This document shows, piece after piece, positions 29,532 through 35,572 of a stretch of 37,705 nt of DNA. Origin of the DNA: Lachnospiraceae bacterium (lineage in GTDB: Bacteria > Bacillota > Clostridia > Lachnospirales > Lachnospiraceae); the NCBI GenBank assembly GCA_021199235.1, contig JAJQIL010000128.1, positions 1-37,705 on the forward strand. The letters run 5' to 3'. The translations under genes were made by a program, and so were the position numbers. The notes beneath the pieces were generated by a model. The model searched no databases, was not told where the DNA came from, and saw nothing but the letters and a program-made list of their open reading frames with translations. The first letter of the stretch is position 1; every line of letters starts with the position of its first letter.

Positions 29532-30821
29532 ATGCGTAAGAATAAAAATAAGGGCGGGAAGAAGCCTGTGAAAAAAGAGAATGAAGTAAAAATGGATATT
29601 TCCAAAGCCTCCGAACCGGAAATGGATGAAAATGCAGACATGCCGGAGACGATGATGGAGACCGATGTCGATGGTGATGGCGAAATAAACCTGGATTCTC
29701 AGATTACGGCAGAATCGGAAGAAGATGAATATTATCTGGACAGTGAGAACACCGTACAGGAAGAACCCGACAATGACGGAAAGAGATTTGTGATAAAAAA
29801 AGAAGATGTTCCGCGATTTATTACAGCCGATATTGCATTAGCGTTTGCGATAATTCTGGTAATCCTCTATGCGGTCTGCTTTTCCGGGAGCAATTCAGAT
29901 GATGGATTGGATGGGAATACTGTTGAGACAGAAGAAACGCAAATGATCGAGACAGAGCCGGAGACGGAAACGGCCGTGAAGACCGTGTCGGTGATCGGCG
30001 TAGATGATTCGGATGAAACAGAGGATTCGGAGAATAAGATGGAAACAGCGGCGGAAACAGGGATGGAGAACTGGCAGGAAACGGTTTTCGGAAGTTCTGA
30101 GGGTTCCGTCATTCGGTCCGTGGAAGTGTCCGGACTGACCAGATCACAGAAAGAGAAGGCTGGCTATCGGGAGTCCGATTTCATCACAACATTATCCGCT
30201 TTTTTATCAGAGAATGGACTGGATGAGGTTACCGAAGTAACTTTTATCGATGAGGTCAGCTGTTCATCAGACAGCGCCTATGCTTTTATCGCGACTATGG
30301 ATGCGGAAAGCGATGAGCTGCTTACTGCGATCATGTATCCGGACTATCCCGGATATTATATCCTGATGCTGCAGGACGCTGCGGAGATAGCAGACACAAT
30401 CGGGACAGAAGCAGACACAGAGGAAGATACAGGCGAGACTGAAACAGTGACAGAGGCAGCAGCGGAACAGGAGATACAGGTGGAAACCGAAGCTGGTCAG
30501 ACCGGACAACAGCAGACTGCAGCATCCACTGAAACTCAAGTGTCGATTTCCGGTACACAGGGCGATTACAATGCGAATAATCTTTCTGTCACGAATATTC
30601 CCGCGGTGCTGGCAAACTACCTTTCGAATAAGTATGAACTGCAGTATACTCTGTATGACTATCTTTACGAGAGTGGACGTACGGATATCACATCGGCATC
30701 GGTGTCATCTTATGAGATTGACCCGGATACAAGGGTTGCTACGATATCGTTCCGTCTTTCGAATGGAAGCAGCATAACCGGCACATATGACTGGAACAGC
30801 AACACTTATTCGTATCACTGA
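29532..30821 (+). CDS. Acidic membrane-anchored protein, unknown
   Basis: I do not recognise this 429-residue protein. Residues 1-15 are Lys-rich, 20-90 are strongly acidic, and one membrane helix lies at about 98-117 (Ala-Asp-Ile-Ala-Leu-Ala-Phe-Ala-Ile-Ile). The remaining 310 residues should lie outside: a Glu/Thr-rich linker, a small folded region around 190-285, another Glu/Thr linker, and a C-terminal beta-rich part with Asp-Thr-Arg-Val-Ala-Thr-Ile-Ser-Phe-Arg and Thr-Gly-Thr-Tyr-Asp-Trp. The architecture suggests a cell-surface or conjugation-associated factor. GGAGGTACAAT precedes the ATG. It may belong to the same decayed mobile element as the TrbL fragment. Confidence 0.7.
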   Translation: MRKNKNKGGKKPVKKENEVKMDISKASEPEMDENADMPETMMETDVDGDGEINLDSQITAESEEDEYYLDSENTVQEEPDNDGKRFVIKKEDVPRFITADIALAFAIILVILYAVCFSGSNSDDGLDGNTVETEETQMIETEPETETAVKTVSVIGVDDSDETEDSENKMETAAETGMENWQETVFGSSEGSVIRSVEVSGLTRSQKEKAGYRESDFITTLSAFLSENGLDEVTEVTFIDEVSCSSDSAYAFIATMDAESDELLTAIMYPDYPGYYILMLQDAAEIADTIGTEADTEEDTGETETVTEAAAEQEIQVETEAGQTGQQQTAASTETQVSISGTQGDYNANNLSVTNIPAVLANYLSNKYELQYTLYDYLYESGRTDITSASVSSYEIDPDTRVATISFRLSNGSSITGTYDWNSNTYSYH

Positions 30822-30837
30822 TCTACTGGGAAAATGT

Positions 30838-30869
30838 GAACTGCAGGCGTGGGTCTGCGCTTGCAGTTC
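30838..30869 (+). terminator. Hairpin after the membrane-anchored gene
   Basis: GAACTGCA and TGCAGTTC are perfect arms enclosing GCG/CGC pairs. There is no T run; the right arm also overlaps the -35 box of the next promoter. Confidence 0.45.
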
Positions 30870-30888
30870 AATGAAATCCTGTTATAAT
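30861..30888 (+). promoter_or_regulatory. Candidate toxin promoter, locus 1
   Basis: TTGCAG at 30861-30866 and TATAAT at 30883-30888, spacer 16 bp. It would yield a leader of about 165 nt with stacked hairpins (GATTCTC ... GAGAATC, GCAGCA-GATG-TGCTGC). Confidence 0.6.
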
Positions 30889-31027
30889 GTGAGCTGAAGG
30901 GATTCTCGCTGCTTGCAGCAGAGAATCACAAGGCTCAACGAGCAGCAGATGTGCTGCGAGTAGGAATGGGGTGAAGCCTGATTAAAAACTGAATAATGCA
31001 TTTAACCGGGGAGCCGGGGGACGTGCT

Positions 31028-31059
31028 GCACCCGTTCCGAGCCTGTTCGGAGGTGGTGC
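31028..31059 (+). promoter_or_regulatory. Anti-SD hairpin of toxin locus 1
   Basis: GCACC at 31028-31032 pairs with GGTGC at 31055-31059, and TCCGA at 31036-31040 with TCGGA at 31047-31051. The Shine-Dalgarno GGAGGTGG (31049-31056) is thereby mostly buried, as in full-length type I toxin mRNAs. Confidence 0.6.
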
Positions 31060-31061
31060 TA

Positions 31062-31145
31062 ATGAGTACATATGAGGAATTTATGATTATCTTAGCAATA
31101 GCTGAATTAATTGTATCAATTCTGAACTATACGCATAAAAAATAG
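31062..31145 (+). CDS. Putative holin-like (Hol_Tox) type I toxin
   Basis: This 27-residue ORF encodes Met-Ser-Thr-Tyr-Glu-Glu-Phe, a hydrophobic helix rich in Ile/Leu/Ala, and a His-Lys-Lys end. The Met-x-x-Tyr-Glu start plus a single helix plus a Lys-rich tail is the pattern of the putative holin-like toxin family (Hol_Tox) of Firmicutes, thought to insert in the membrane. The SD GGAGGTGG is 8 bases away but buried in an anti-SD hairpin. The stop lies in the left arm of a hairpin that a convergent antisense RNA would also use. A paralogous locus is at 35175. Confidence 0.75.
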   Translation: MSTYEEFMIILAIAELIVSILNYTHKK

Positions 31146-31179
31146 CCGTCCTGCCCTGGCAAAGCTGACGACTATTTTT
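31138..31179. terminator. Shared bidirectional terminator of toxin locus 1
   Basis: AAAAATAG-CGTC and GACG-CTATTTTT, each with one bulged base, flank a 16-base loop. T runs follow on both strands, so toxin mRNA and antisense RNA can both end here. Confidence 0.65.
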
Positions 31180-31232
31180 GTTGAAGTTTCGCCGGGACGG
31201 GTGAGCTGCATTCACCTTCCGGCTTTCCTGTT
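31140..31232 (-). ncRNA. Candidate antisense antitoxin RNA, locus 1
   Basis: A transcript from the minus-strand promoter at 31239-31268 would start near 31232, fold a 5' hairpin (GCCGG ... CCGGC with inner GGTGA/TCACC) and stop at the shared hairpin, about 95 nt in all. It would overlap the 3' end of the toxin mRNA, the layout of RatA- and RNAII-type antitoxins. Confidence 0.5.
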
Positions 31233-31238
31233 AAATGC

Positions 31239-31268
31239 ATTATAGCGCCGGAACAGTGTAATTGTCAA
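31239..31268 (-). promoter_or_regulatory. Antisense promoter, locus 1
   Basis: On the minus strand TTGACA (31263-31268) and TATAAT (31239-31244) are both perfect with an 18-bp spacer. A rightward promoter for the next gene (TTGTCA at 31262, TATAAA at 31286) overlaps it. Confidence 0.7.
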
Positions 31269-31305
31269 CAAAACTTTGATGATATTATAAAAGAGGGAGC
31301 GGCCG

Positions 31306-31653
31306 ATGGAACAGATCATTTCCGCAGGAGGAAAGGGCGTTCGTGTTGAAAACAATGATTCCGCGCTCGCACTGTCCAGAATGAAGAACATCGTTGTTCT
31401 TGAAAAATATCTCGGCGATAAAATACCAGGTACACAGTTTGAGGCTGGTAAAATCAACTGTACGAAAAAAGAGAAGAACAGGTTAATAAAGGAAATCAAA
31501 GCCATCCGAGGCTGGATACGGTTTTTACAGATCGGCGAAGAAGAAATCATTCTGACACCATCATTAAAAGCTGTAGACGATATGGTGAAGGTTGAAAAGC
31601 TTACGCAGGAGGATATGGAGCGATACGCGAGGCAGATCAATATTGATCAATGA
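31306..31653 (+). CDS. Hypothetical protein
   Basis: I do not recognise this 115-residue soluble, basic protein. The first half has Ser-Ala-Leu-Ala-Leu-Ser-Arg-Met-Lys-Asn-Ile and Gly-Thr-Gln-Phe-Glu-Ala-Gly-Lys; the second is helical and Lys/Glu-rich (Lys-Lys-Glu-Lys-Asn-Arg-Leu-Ile-Lys-Glu-Ile-Lys). GAGGGAGCGGCCG gives the ATG at 31306. Its promoter overlaps that of the antisense RNA of toxin locus 1, so the two start sites may interfere. A link to the toxin module is only positional. Confidence 0.6.
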   Translation: MEQIISAGGKGVRVENNDSALALSRMKNIVVLEKYLGDKIPGTQFEAGKINCTKKEKNRLIKEIKAIRGWIRFLQIGEEEIILTPSLKAVDDMVKVEKLTQEDMERYARQINIDQ

Positions 31654-31713
31654 TTCGATAGTTGTTTCTTCCACAAGCGGAAAGACGTACTGATAATTAA
31701 AACGGGTGAAGTT

Positions 31714-32289
31714 ATGATATCAGATAACGATACAGGGACAATTATGGAAGATGTAAGAATCCGGGATGCACAGCTGTCAGATGCAGAACGCATCCTGGAG
31801 ATATATGCATATTATGTGGAAAAAACCGCCATTTCATTTGAATATGATGTTCCTTCACTGACGGACTTTCAGAATCGAATGAAAGCTATAATGGAAAAAT
31901 ATCCATACCTCGTGATTGAGAAAAATGGTATTGTTCAGGGTTATGCATATGCAGGGGGCTTTGTCGGACGCGCTGCATATAGCTGGTCCAGCGAGCTGAG
32001 CATTTATGTAGACCATACGTTACTGAAATGTGGTTGTGGAAAGAAGCTTTATAGTGAACTGGAGAACAGACTTCGGGAAAAGGGAATACTCAACCTTTAC
32101 GCCTGCATTGGCTACGCACAGAAAGAAGACGAGTATCTGAATAATAATAGTGCTCAGTTCCATGCGCATATGGGATTTACGCAAGTGGGGTACTTTCAAA
32201 AATGCGGATTTAAATTTGGCCGCTGGTATGACATGATATGGATGGAAAAAATAATAGGCAATCATACTGATCAGCCAGTTGTGAGGTGA
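31714..32289 (+). CDS. GNAT N-acetyltransferase
   Basis: The 191-residue protein has the GNAT fold of the phosphinothricin/methionine-sulfoximine acetyltransferase branch: Val-Arg-Ile-Arg-Asp-Ala near residue 15, Ile-Tyr-Ala-Tyr-Tyr-Val, Ile-Ser-Phe-Glu-Tyr-Asp, Gly-Tyr-Ala-Tyr-Ala-Gly, and Tyr-Val-Asp-His. The acetyl-CoA loop is Leu-Lys-Cys-Gly-Cys-Gly-Lys-Lys-Leu, a variant of the usual Arg-Gly-x-Gly. The end has Gly-Phe-Lys-Phe-Gly-Arg-Trp-Tyr-Asp-Met. It probably acetylates a small amine or amino-acid analogue. The start at 31714 is uncertain: an ATG at 31744 begins nearer the conserved domain, and neither has a strong ribosome site. Confidence 0.85.
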   Translation: MISDNDTGTIMEDVRIRDAQLSDAERILEIYAYYVEKTAISFEYDVPSLTDFQNRMKAIMEKYPYLVIEKNGIVQGYAYAGGFVGRAAYSWSSELSIYVDHTLLKCGCGKKLYSELENRLREKGILNLYACIGYAQKEDEYLNNNSAQFHAHMGFTQVGYFQKCGFKFGRWYDMIWMEKIIGNHTDQPVVR

Positions 32290-32383
32290 ATCATCATGAA
32301 GCAAATAATGATACTGGCACATAACTATTGGCATATAAAAGAAATGGTAAGAAAATAACAGAAATAGTAGTGGAGGTTTTGCG

Positions 32384-32940
32384 ATGAAAACAACGATAGT
32401 ATATGCCCACCCCTGGGAAGGCAGTTTTAACAGTGCAGTGCTAAAGGAAGCAGAAAAAGCAACGGGGGATTATGAACTGATTGATCTTTACGCGGATGAG
32501 TTTAATCCGGTGATGTCGAAGGAGGAACTGGCAGTATACGGCAGAGGAGAGTTTTTAGATCCGCTGGTGGCAAAATACAATCGGATTCTGGATGATACGG
32601 ACAGAATTATTTTTATTTTTCCTGGTGGTATGACATGCCAGCAATTATGCGGGGATTTCTGGACAAGGTGATGCTGGAAGGTTCAGCTTATACGACAGGT
32701 GCTGCTGGACTTACTCCGGTACGTGCTATTTCGCAGACGTATATTTTTACTACATCATCCACACCGACAGATGTGCTGGTAGATACTTTCGGAGATCCCA
32801 TACATAATGCTATGATTAGTGCAACATTTCAGATCGTGGGTTTTCAGAGCCCGGTGTGGAAGAATCTGGGAGGTATTGACGCAAGCACACCTCAGGAGCG
32901 GCAGGAATTTCTGGATGAAGTGAGGAGAATTCTGGAATAG
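32384..32940 (+). pseudogene. Frameshifted NAD(P)H dehydrogenase-like flavoprotein
   Basis: Two overlapping frames together encode one protein of the NAD(P)H quinone reductase/YwrO-MdaB flavodoxin-like family. The first (32384-32671) has Ile-Val-Tyr-Ala-His-Pro-Trp and Asp-Arg-Ile-Ile-Phe-Ile-Phe-Pro; the second (from about 32635) continues Met-Pro-Ala-Ile-Met-Arg-Gly-Phe-Leu-Asp-Lys-Val. The family motif Pro-Ile-Trp-Trp-Tyr is broken at CCTGGTGGTATG near 32619-32630, where four bases appear lost. The first frame then stops at 32671. The product would lack most of its flavin site, so it is probably inactive. Confidence 0.85.
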
Positions 32941-33016
32941 TAACCGGGCAAGGAAGATGATGAATCAGGAAATCAAATATAAGGCGTTGTTATGAGCAAG
33001 CAGAACACAAAAAGTA

Positions 33017-33045
33017 TTGCTTTTGTCCGCACAAATGTGTATAAT
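33017..33045 (+). promoter_or_regulatory. Promoter of the RelBE/ParDE-like module
   Basis: TTGCTT at 33017-33022 and TATAAT at 33040-33045 with a 17-bp spacer, 32 bp before the antitoxin ATG. Confidence 0.7.
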
Positions 33046-33076
33046 AATTCCATATAAAAGAAAAGAGGGGTTTGAT

Positions 33077-33385
33077 ATGGCATCAAAATCTGCAAATTTA
33101 TATGCTCGAATAGAGCCTGATGTAAAAGAGCAGGCAGAAGGAATCTTATCAGCATTGGGAATTCCTGCATCGAATGCGATTAATATGTTTTACAAACAGA
33201 TAATTCTTCAGAGAGGACTTCCGTTTGAAGTAAAATTACCAAATGCTCGTCCGGTGGATACCAGCGCATTATCTGAGACGCAAATGAATGCAGAACTGGA
33301 GAAAGGATATGCGGATATGCAGGAAGGGCATACCAGAGCTGCAAGTGATGTTTTTGCGGATATCCGCAAGGATTATAATTTATGA
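33077..33385 (+). CDS. RelB/DinJ-family antitoxin
   Basis: The 102-residue protein starts Met-Ala-Ser-Lys-Ser-Ala-Asn-Leu-Tyr-Ala-Arg-Ile-Glu-Pro-Asp-Val-Lys, the RelB/DinJ ribbon-helix-helix, with Leu-Gly-Ile-Pro-Ala-Ser-Asn-Ala-Ile-Asn-Met-Phe-Tyr and Gly-Leu-Pro-Phe-Glu-Val. The tail is the toxin-binding region. Start by GAGGGG at proper spacing (33077). It overlaps the toxin by four bases (ATGA). It is distinct from the RelB at 28625, so the island carries two such antitoxins with different toxin classes. Confidence 0.93.
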   Translation: MASKSANLYARIEPDVKEQAEGILSALGIPASNAINMFYKQIILQRGLPFEVKLPNARPVDTSALSETQMNAELEKGYADMQEGHTRAASDVFADIRKDYNL

Positions 33386-33708
33386 AGTATGCTGTAGAAA
33401 TTTCCAGACAGGCTGAGACTGATCTTAGAGAAATCTATGAGTATATTGCATTCGATCTTCAGGCACCGGAAAATGCAGGAGGTCAGATAGAAAGACTTGA
33501 AACGTGTATTTCAGGTCTGAGTTATATGCCACAGCGTTTTCGTGGATATGAAAAAGAACCATGGAAAAGCAGAGGATTACGAGTAGTCCCGGTAGATAAT
33601 TATCTTGTTTTCTATATCGCAGATGATAATACGGAAACAGTGACTATTATCCGAGTGATGTATGGTGGGCGGGATGTTGATTCACAGCTGAGTAAATATA
33701 CCAAATGA
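33382..33708 (+). CDS. RelE/ParE-family toxin
   Basis: The 108-residue protein is a RelE/ParE-superfamily toxin: Tyr-Ala-Val-Glu-Ile-Ser-Arg-Gln-Ala-Glu-Thr-Asp-Leu-Arg-Glu-Ile-Tyr, Pro-Gln-Arg-Phe, and near the end Val-Pro-Val-Asp-Asn-Tyr-Leu-Val-Phe-Tyr, then Val-Met-Tyr-Gly-Gly-Arg-Asp. RelE members cut mRNA on the ribosome; ParE members poison gyrase; the sequence does not decide. It forms a coupled operon with the antitoxin just upstream. Confidence 0.92.
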   Translation: MKYAVEISRQAETDLREIYEYIAFDLQAPENAGGQIERLETCISGLSYMPQRFRGYEKEPWKSRGLRVVPVDNYLVFYIADDNTETVTIIRVMYGGRDVDSQLSKYTK

Positions 33709-33760
33709 AGAAATTAGTCTGAACAAGAAGAAAGATTGTTTATTGTGATATTTGGAGACA

Positions 33761-33789
33761 GAGTCGGTTACAAAATCGGCTCTTTTTTC
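33761..33789 (+). terminator. Terminator after the RelE/ParE toxin
   Basis: AGAGTCG and CGGCTCT pair (one G-T) around a 10-base loop, followed by six T. Confidence 0.65.
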
Positions 33790-33884
33790 ATGTCGTTTTT
33801 TAAGAAACGGGCAGTGATTTGCCAGATGCAGAAAAATTTTTTGATTGTGAAAACAGGCCGCTTTATGCGGTCAACGCCGGGGTA

Positions 33885-33976
33885 TCAGGGGTGGCCCCTG
33901 ACAAGATGCCGTTGGATTACATTTGATATAGAGGGTACCGATATACAAATGTAATACAAAAGGCGTATCTTGCCAT
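33885..33976. repeat. Palindrome and long inverted repeat, candidate oriT
   Basis: TCAGGGG/CCCCTGA (33885-33901) is followed by an inverted repeat with perfect 10-bp arms ATTACATTTG (33916-33925) and CAAATGTAAT (33946-33955); outside these CAAGAT-GCC and GGC-GT-ATCTTG pair as well. Such paired arms are typical of relaxase recognition sites. Confidence 0.55.
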
Positions 33977-34090
33977 TTTCTCTGAATGCCTTTGCTTCTC
34001 TTATCGCTGATTTGAGCTGAAAATTGGAAAAATCGCCGCGATGCCGTCAGAAAATGTGAAAAAACGGTGAACTGTCACAAGAGAACGATG

Positions 34091-34183
34091 GAATACAACT
34101 TACTCTGTGAACAAAATGTGAAATGCCGCAGAAAACAGGCGAAAACAGCTCACAAAAATCAAAGAATGCAACGTACTCTGTGA
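34091..34183 (+). repeat. 20-bp direct repeats
   Basis: GAATACAACTTACTCTGTGA (34091-34110) and GAATGCAACGTACTCTGTGA (34164-34183) match at 18 of 20 positions, 73 bp apart. They may be binding sites for the MobC-like protein or iteron remnants. Confidence 0.6.
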
Positions 34184-34329
34184 TGAGTCTGTGAACTTTC
34201 GGAGCTGATGTGGAAGCTCCTTCAGTCAGACGAAAAATCGTCGAAAATGGCAGGATTTTAACCTGTGAAGAAACTGTGAACACGATATATCGGATAAAAA
34301 TGCCGATAATTCAGACAGAATCGAGGTGT

Positions 34330-34506
34330 ATGAAAATGGCAAACAGGACTGTTATAAAGATGTTTCGCTGCACACCGTCCGAGGCAGAGGAGATTGCACG
34401 GATGGCTGCGGAAAATAAAATTTCTGAATCGGATTTTATCAGAAAAAAAATATTCTGGCTGTCGCCGGACACGGATGAACTGCTTACAAAACTGGAGCAT
34501 ACGTGA
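34330..34506 (+). CDS. MobC-like ribbon-helix-helix protein
   Basis: The 58-residue protein has a short strand (Arg-Thr-Val-Ile-Lys-Met-Phe-Arg-Cys-Thr) and a helix pair with Glu-Ala-Glu-Glu-Ile-Ala-Arg-Met-Ala-Ala-Glu-Asn-Lys-Ile-Ser-Glu-Ser-Asp-Phe-Ile-Arg, the layout of small relaxosome accessory proteins such as MobC. These bind oriT and help the relaxase nick. The start could be 34330 or the ATG at 34336; GAGGTG is upstream. Downstream lie an acidic protein and TnpW, but no relaxase gene is in view, so the element is incomplete or has its relaxase elsewhere. Confidence 0.65.
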   Translation: MKMANRTVIKMFRCTPSEAEEIARMAAENKISESDFIRKKIFWLSPDTDELLTKLEHT

Positions 34507-34741
34507 TGAGCAGCCGGAAGATTCAGAGCCGCAGCAACAGTATGATATTCCGGACGTAATTGAGTGGGAAGATTGTGAGGGAATTAAATATCGTGTTCCA
34601 GTGCATCCGGACGGAACCATAGACAGGGAGCGTCTGGCAAAGTGGCAGGCGGAACAGGGATACGAACCACAGAAACCAGAAGAACCGGATGAACCTGAAG
34701 AAGATATAGAATTCTCACAGAACAGAGGAAGGAGCCGATAG
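34475..34741 (+). CDS. Acidic protein of the mobile element
   Basis: I do not recognise this protein of about 88 residues. Its C-terminal half is Glu/Pro-rich (Pro-Glu-Glu-Pro-Asp-Glu-Pro-Glu-Glu-Asp), and the middle has Ile-Lys-Tyr-Arg-Val-Pro-Val-His-Pro-Asp-Gly-Thr-Ile-Asp-Arg-Glu-Arg-Leu-Ala-Lys-Trp. The frame overlaps the end of the MobC-like gene; the ATG at 34475 is the only reasonable start after the frame opens, and it lacks a ribosome site, so translation may be coupled. Proteins of this shape sit between mobC-like and tnpW genes in related elements, I believe, but I cannot confirm that here. Confidence 0.5.
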   Translation: MNCLQNWSIRDEQPEDSEPQQQYDIPDVIEWEDCEGIKYRVPVHPDGTIDRERLAKWQAEQGYEPQKPEEPDEPEEDIEFSQNRGRSR

Positions 34742-34752
34742 GAGTGTGCAAA

Positions 34753-34989
34753 ATGAGTGGGGAACAGGAGCTTTTAAGGCAACAGTCGGAATCAGAGTTG
34801 GATGCAGAGAGCACATCAGAGGAGAATATGCAGCCAGAGCGGAGCTTTGAGATGCATGTTGGAGGAACGAACTACGTTGTTGGACTTTATCACAGCAGAA
34901 CCAGTCACGAGACTCTTGAGGACAAGGTGAAGAAGCTGATCGAGCGGGATATGCTTGAGGGAACTTTTGAAGCGGAAAAGAAAACATAA
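34753..34989 (+). CDS. TnpW-like transposon-encoded protein
   Basis: The 78-residue protein has an acidic Gln/Glu/Ser-rich N-terminal half and a conserved end: Phe-Glu-Met-His-Val-Gly-Gly-Thr-Asn-Tyr-Val-Val, then Ser-Arg-Thr-Ser-His-Glu-Thr-Leu-Glu-Asp-Lys-Val-Lys-Lys-Leu-Ile. That matches TnpW (PF14202), first named in the clostridial Tn4451 group. Its role is unknown; in Tn4451 it is dispensable for excision. The ATG at 34753 has AGGAG eight bases upstream. It marks the region as part of a mobilisable element. Confidence 0.85.
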   Translation: MSGEQELLRQQSESELDAESTSEENMQPERSFEMHVGGTNYVVGLYHSRTSHETLEDKVKKLIERDMLEGTFEAEKKT

Positions 34990-35023
34990 TCAATAATAAA
35001 TCCATGATACGCAAAATTAATGG

Positions 35024-35052
35024 TTGCAGATAAAAACGAATGGTGATATTAT
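35024..35052 (+). promoter_or_regulatory. Toxin promoter, locus 2
   Basis: TTGCAG at 35024-35029 and TATTAT at 35047-35052 with a 17-bp spacer. The leader would be about 115 nt. Confidence 0.65.
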
Positions 35053-35104
35053 TTAAAATGCGTGGCGAAAGCTGCGTGGAAAGTGCCCATGACAGGGTGT
35101 GGTA

Positions 35105-35166
35105 GCCTCCCGAGCCAATGTAACTGATGCATCAACCGGCTTGCCGGAATTACATAGGAAGGGAGG
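35105..35166 (+). promoter_or_regulatory. Anti-SD fold of toxin locus 2
   Basis: CCTCCC at 35106-35111 is the complement of the Shine-Dalgarno GGGAGG at 35161-35166. Between them ATGTAA/TTACAT (35118-35123/35150-35155) and CCGGC-TT-GCCGG (35136-35147) close a long arm that holds the two together. Confidence 0.65.
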
Positions 35167-35174
35167 TGGCGTGA

Positions 35175-35294
35175 ATGACAGCTTATGAGACCGTAATGGT
35201 CGTACTTGGGATACTGGGTTTACTGGTTTCCTTTGGAGGCTTGTTAATAGCGTTGCTTGTCTTTCTCGATAAGAGGAACAAGAGAAATAAATAA
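35175..35294 (+). CDS. Putative holin-like (Hol_Tox) type I toxin
   Basis: This 39-residue ORF encodes Met-Thr-Ala-Tyr-Glu-Thr-Val-Met-Val-Val, one long hydrophobic helix (residues 7-30), and the basic tail Asp-Lys-Arg-Asn-Lys-Arg-Asn-Lys. It is a typical member of the putative holin-like toxin family, which shares the Met-x-x-Tyr-Glu start with the 27-residue ORF at 31062. The SD GGGAGG is 8 bases upstream but complementary to CCTCCC 50 bases earlier. A convergent promoter downstream would make an antisense RNA. Expected action is membrane insertion when translation escapes control. Confidence 0.82.
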   Translation: MTAYETVMVVLGILGLLVSFGGLLIALLVFLDKRNKRNK

Positions 35295-35388
35295 TGCCCA
35301 TCCCGTCTGCCAACGAGATGGGCGCCTCTCAATGAGAGGTTTGTAATAGCCAATCGGGGGCATCCACCTTGGAGTGGGTGCTTTCCTT
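35290..35388 (-). ncRNA. Candidate antisense antitoxin RNA, locus 2
   Basis: A minus-strand transcript from the promoter at 35395-35423 would start near 35388, form the hairpin GCACCCACTCC/GGTGG region and a second hairpin CCTCTCATTGAGAGG, and end at GCCCATC ... GATGGGC (35296-35323) followed on that strand by ATTATTTATTT. About 95 nt, overlapping the toxin 3' end. Confidence 0.5.
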
Positions 35389-35394
35389 TTCAAT

Positions 35395-35423
35395 ACTATA
35401 TCATTAGATCGGATAAATTTCAA
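35395..35423 (-). promoter_or_regulatory. Antisense promoter, locus 2
   Basis: On the minus strand TTGAAA (35418-35423) and TATAGT (35395-35400) are 17 bp apart, convergent with the toxin gene. Confidence 0.65.
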
Positions 35424-35441
35424 TAAGTTTTTGCGATGATT

Positions 35442-35480
35442 AAGCAGAGAATAGCGTGAAGAGCTGTCTCTGCTTTTTTT
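35442..35480 (+). terminator. Terminator before the resolvase gene
   Basis: AAGCAGAGA and TCTCTGCTT form a 9-bp stem followed by a run of T on the plus strand. It would stop any rightward read-through from toxin locus 2. Confidence 0.8.
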
Positions 35481-35572
35481 TGCAACTATCTGACGGCAGG
35501 TTTAATATGCAAATTTTGTGTAGAAGAAAGAAAATAAATCTTTATGATATATTGAATGGGAGAAAATAGTAT

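Larger units (their letters stand above)
33709..34329. other. oriT-like intergenic region
   Basis: This 621-bp gap has no convincing gene but much structure: a terminator (33761-33789), the palindrome TCAGGGG-TGG-CCCCTGA (33885-33901), a long inverted repeat (33902-33976), and direct repeats of 20 bp at 34091 and 34164, among many GTGAA/TCACA words. It lies directly upstream of a MobC-like gene, as transfer origins of mobilisable elements do. Confidence 0.5.

Noticed and set aside
30890-31060. Riboswitch or known structured RNA class in the toxin leader
   Set aside because: The hairpins are strong, but I could not match them to a class I know; treated as part of the toxin mRNA leader.
32296-32358. 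20-codon ORF between the GNAT gene and the flavoprotein
   Set aside because: No ribosome site of note, no recognisable pattern, and too short to support.
33736-33954. 72-codon ORF in the oriT-like region
   Set aside because: It runs through a terminator and two inverted repeats and resembles no protein.
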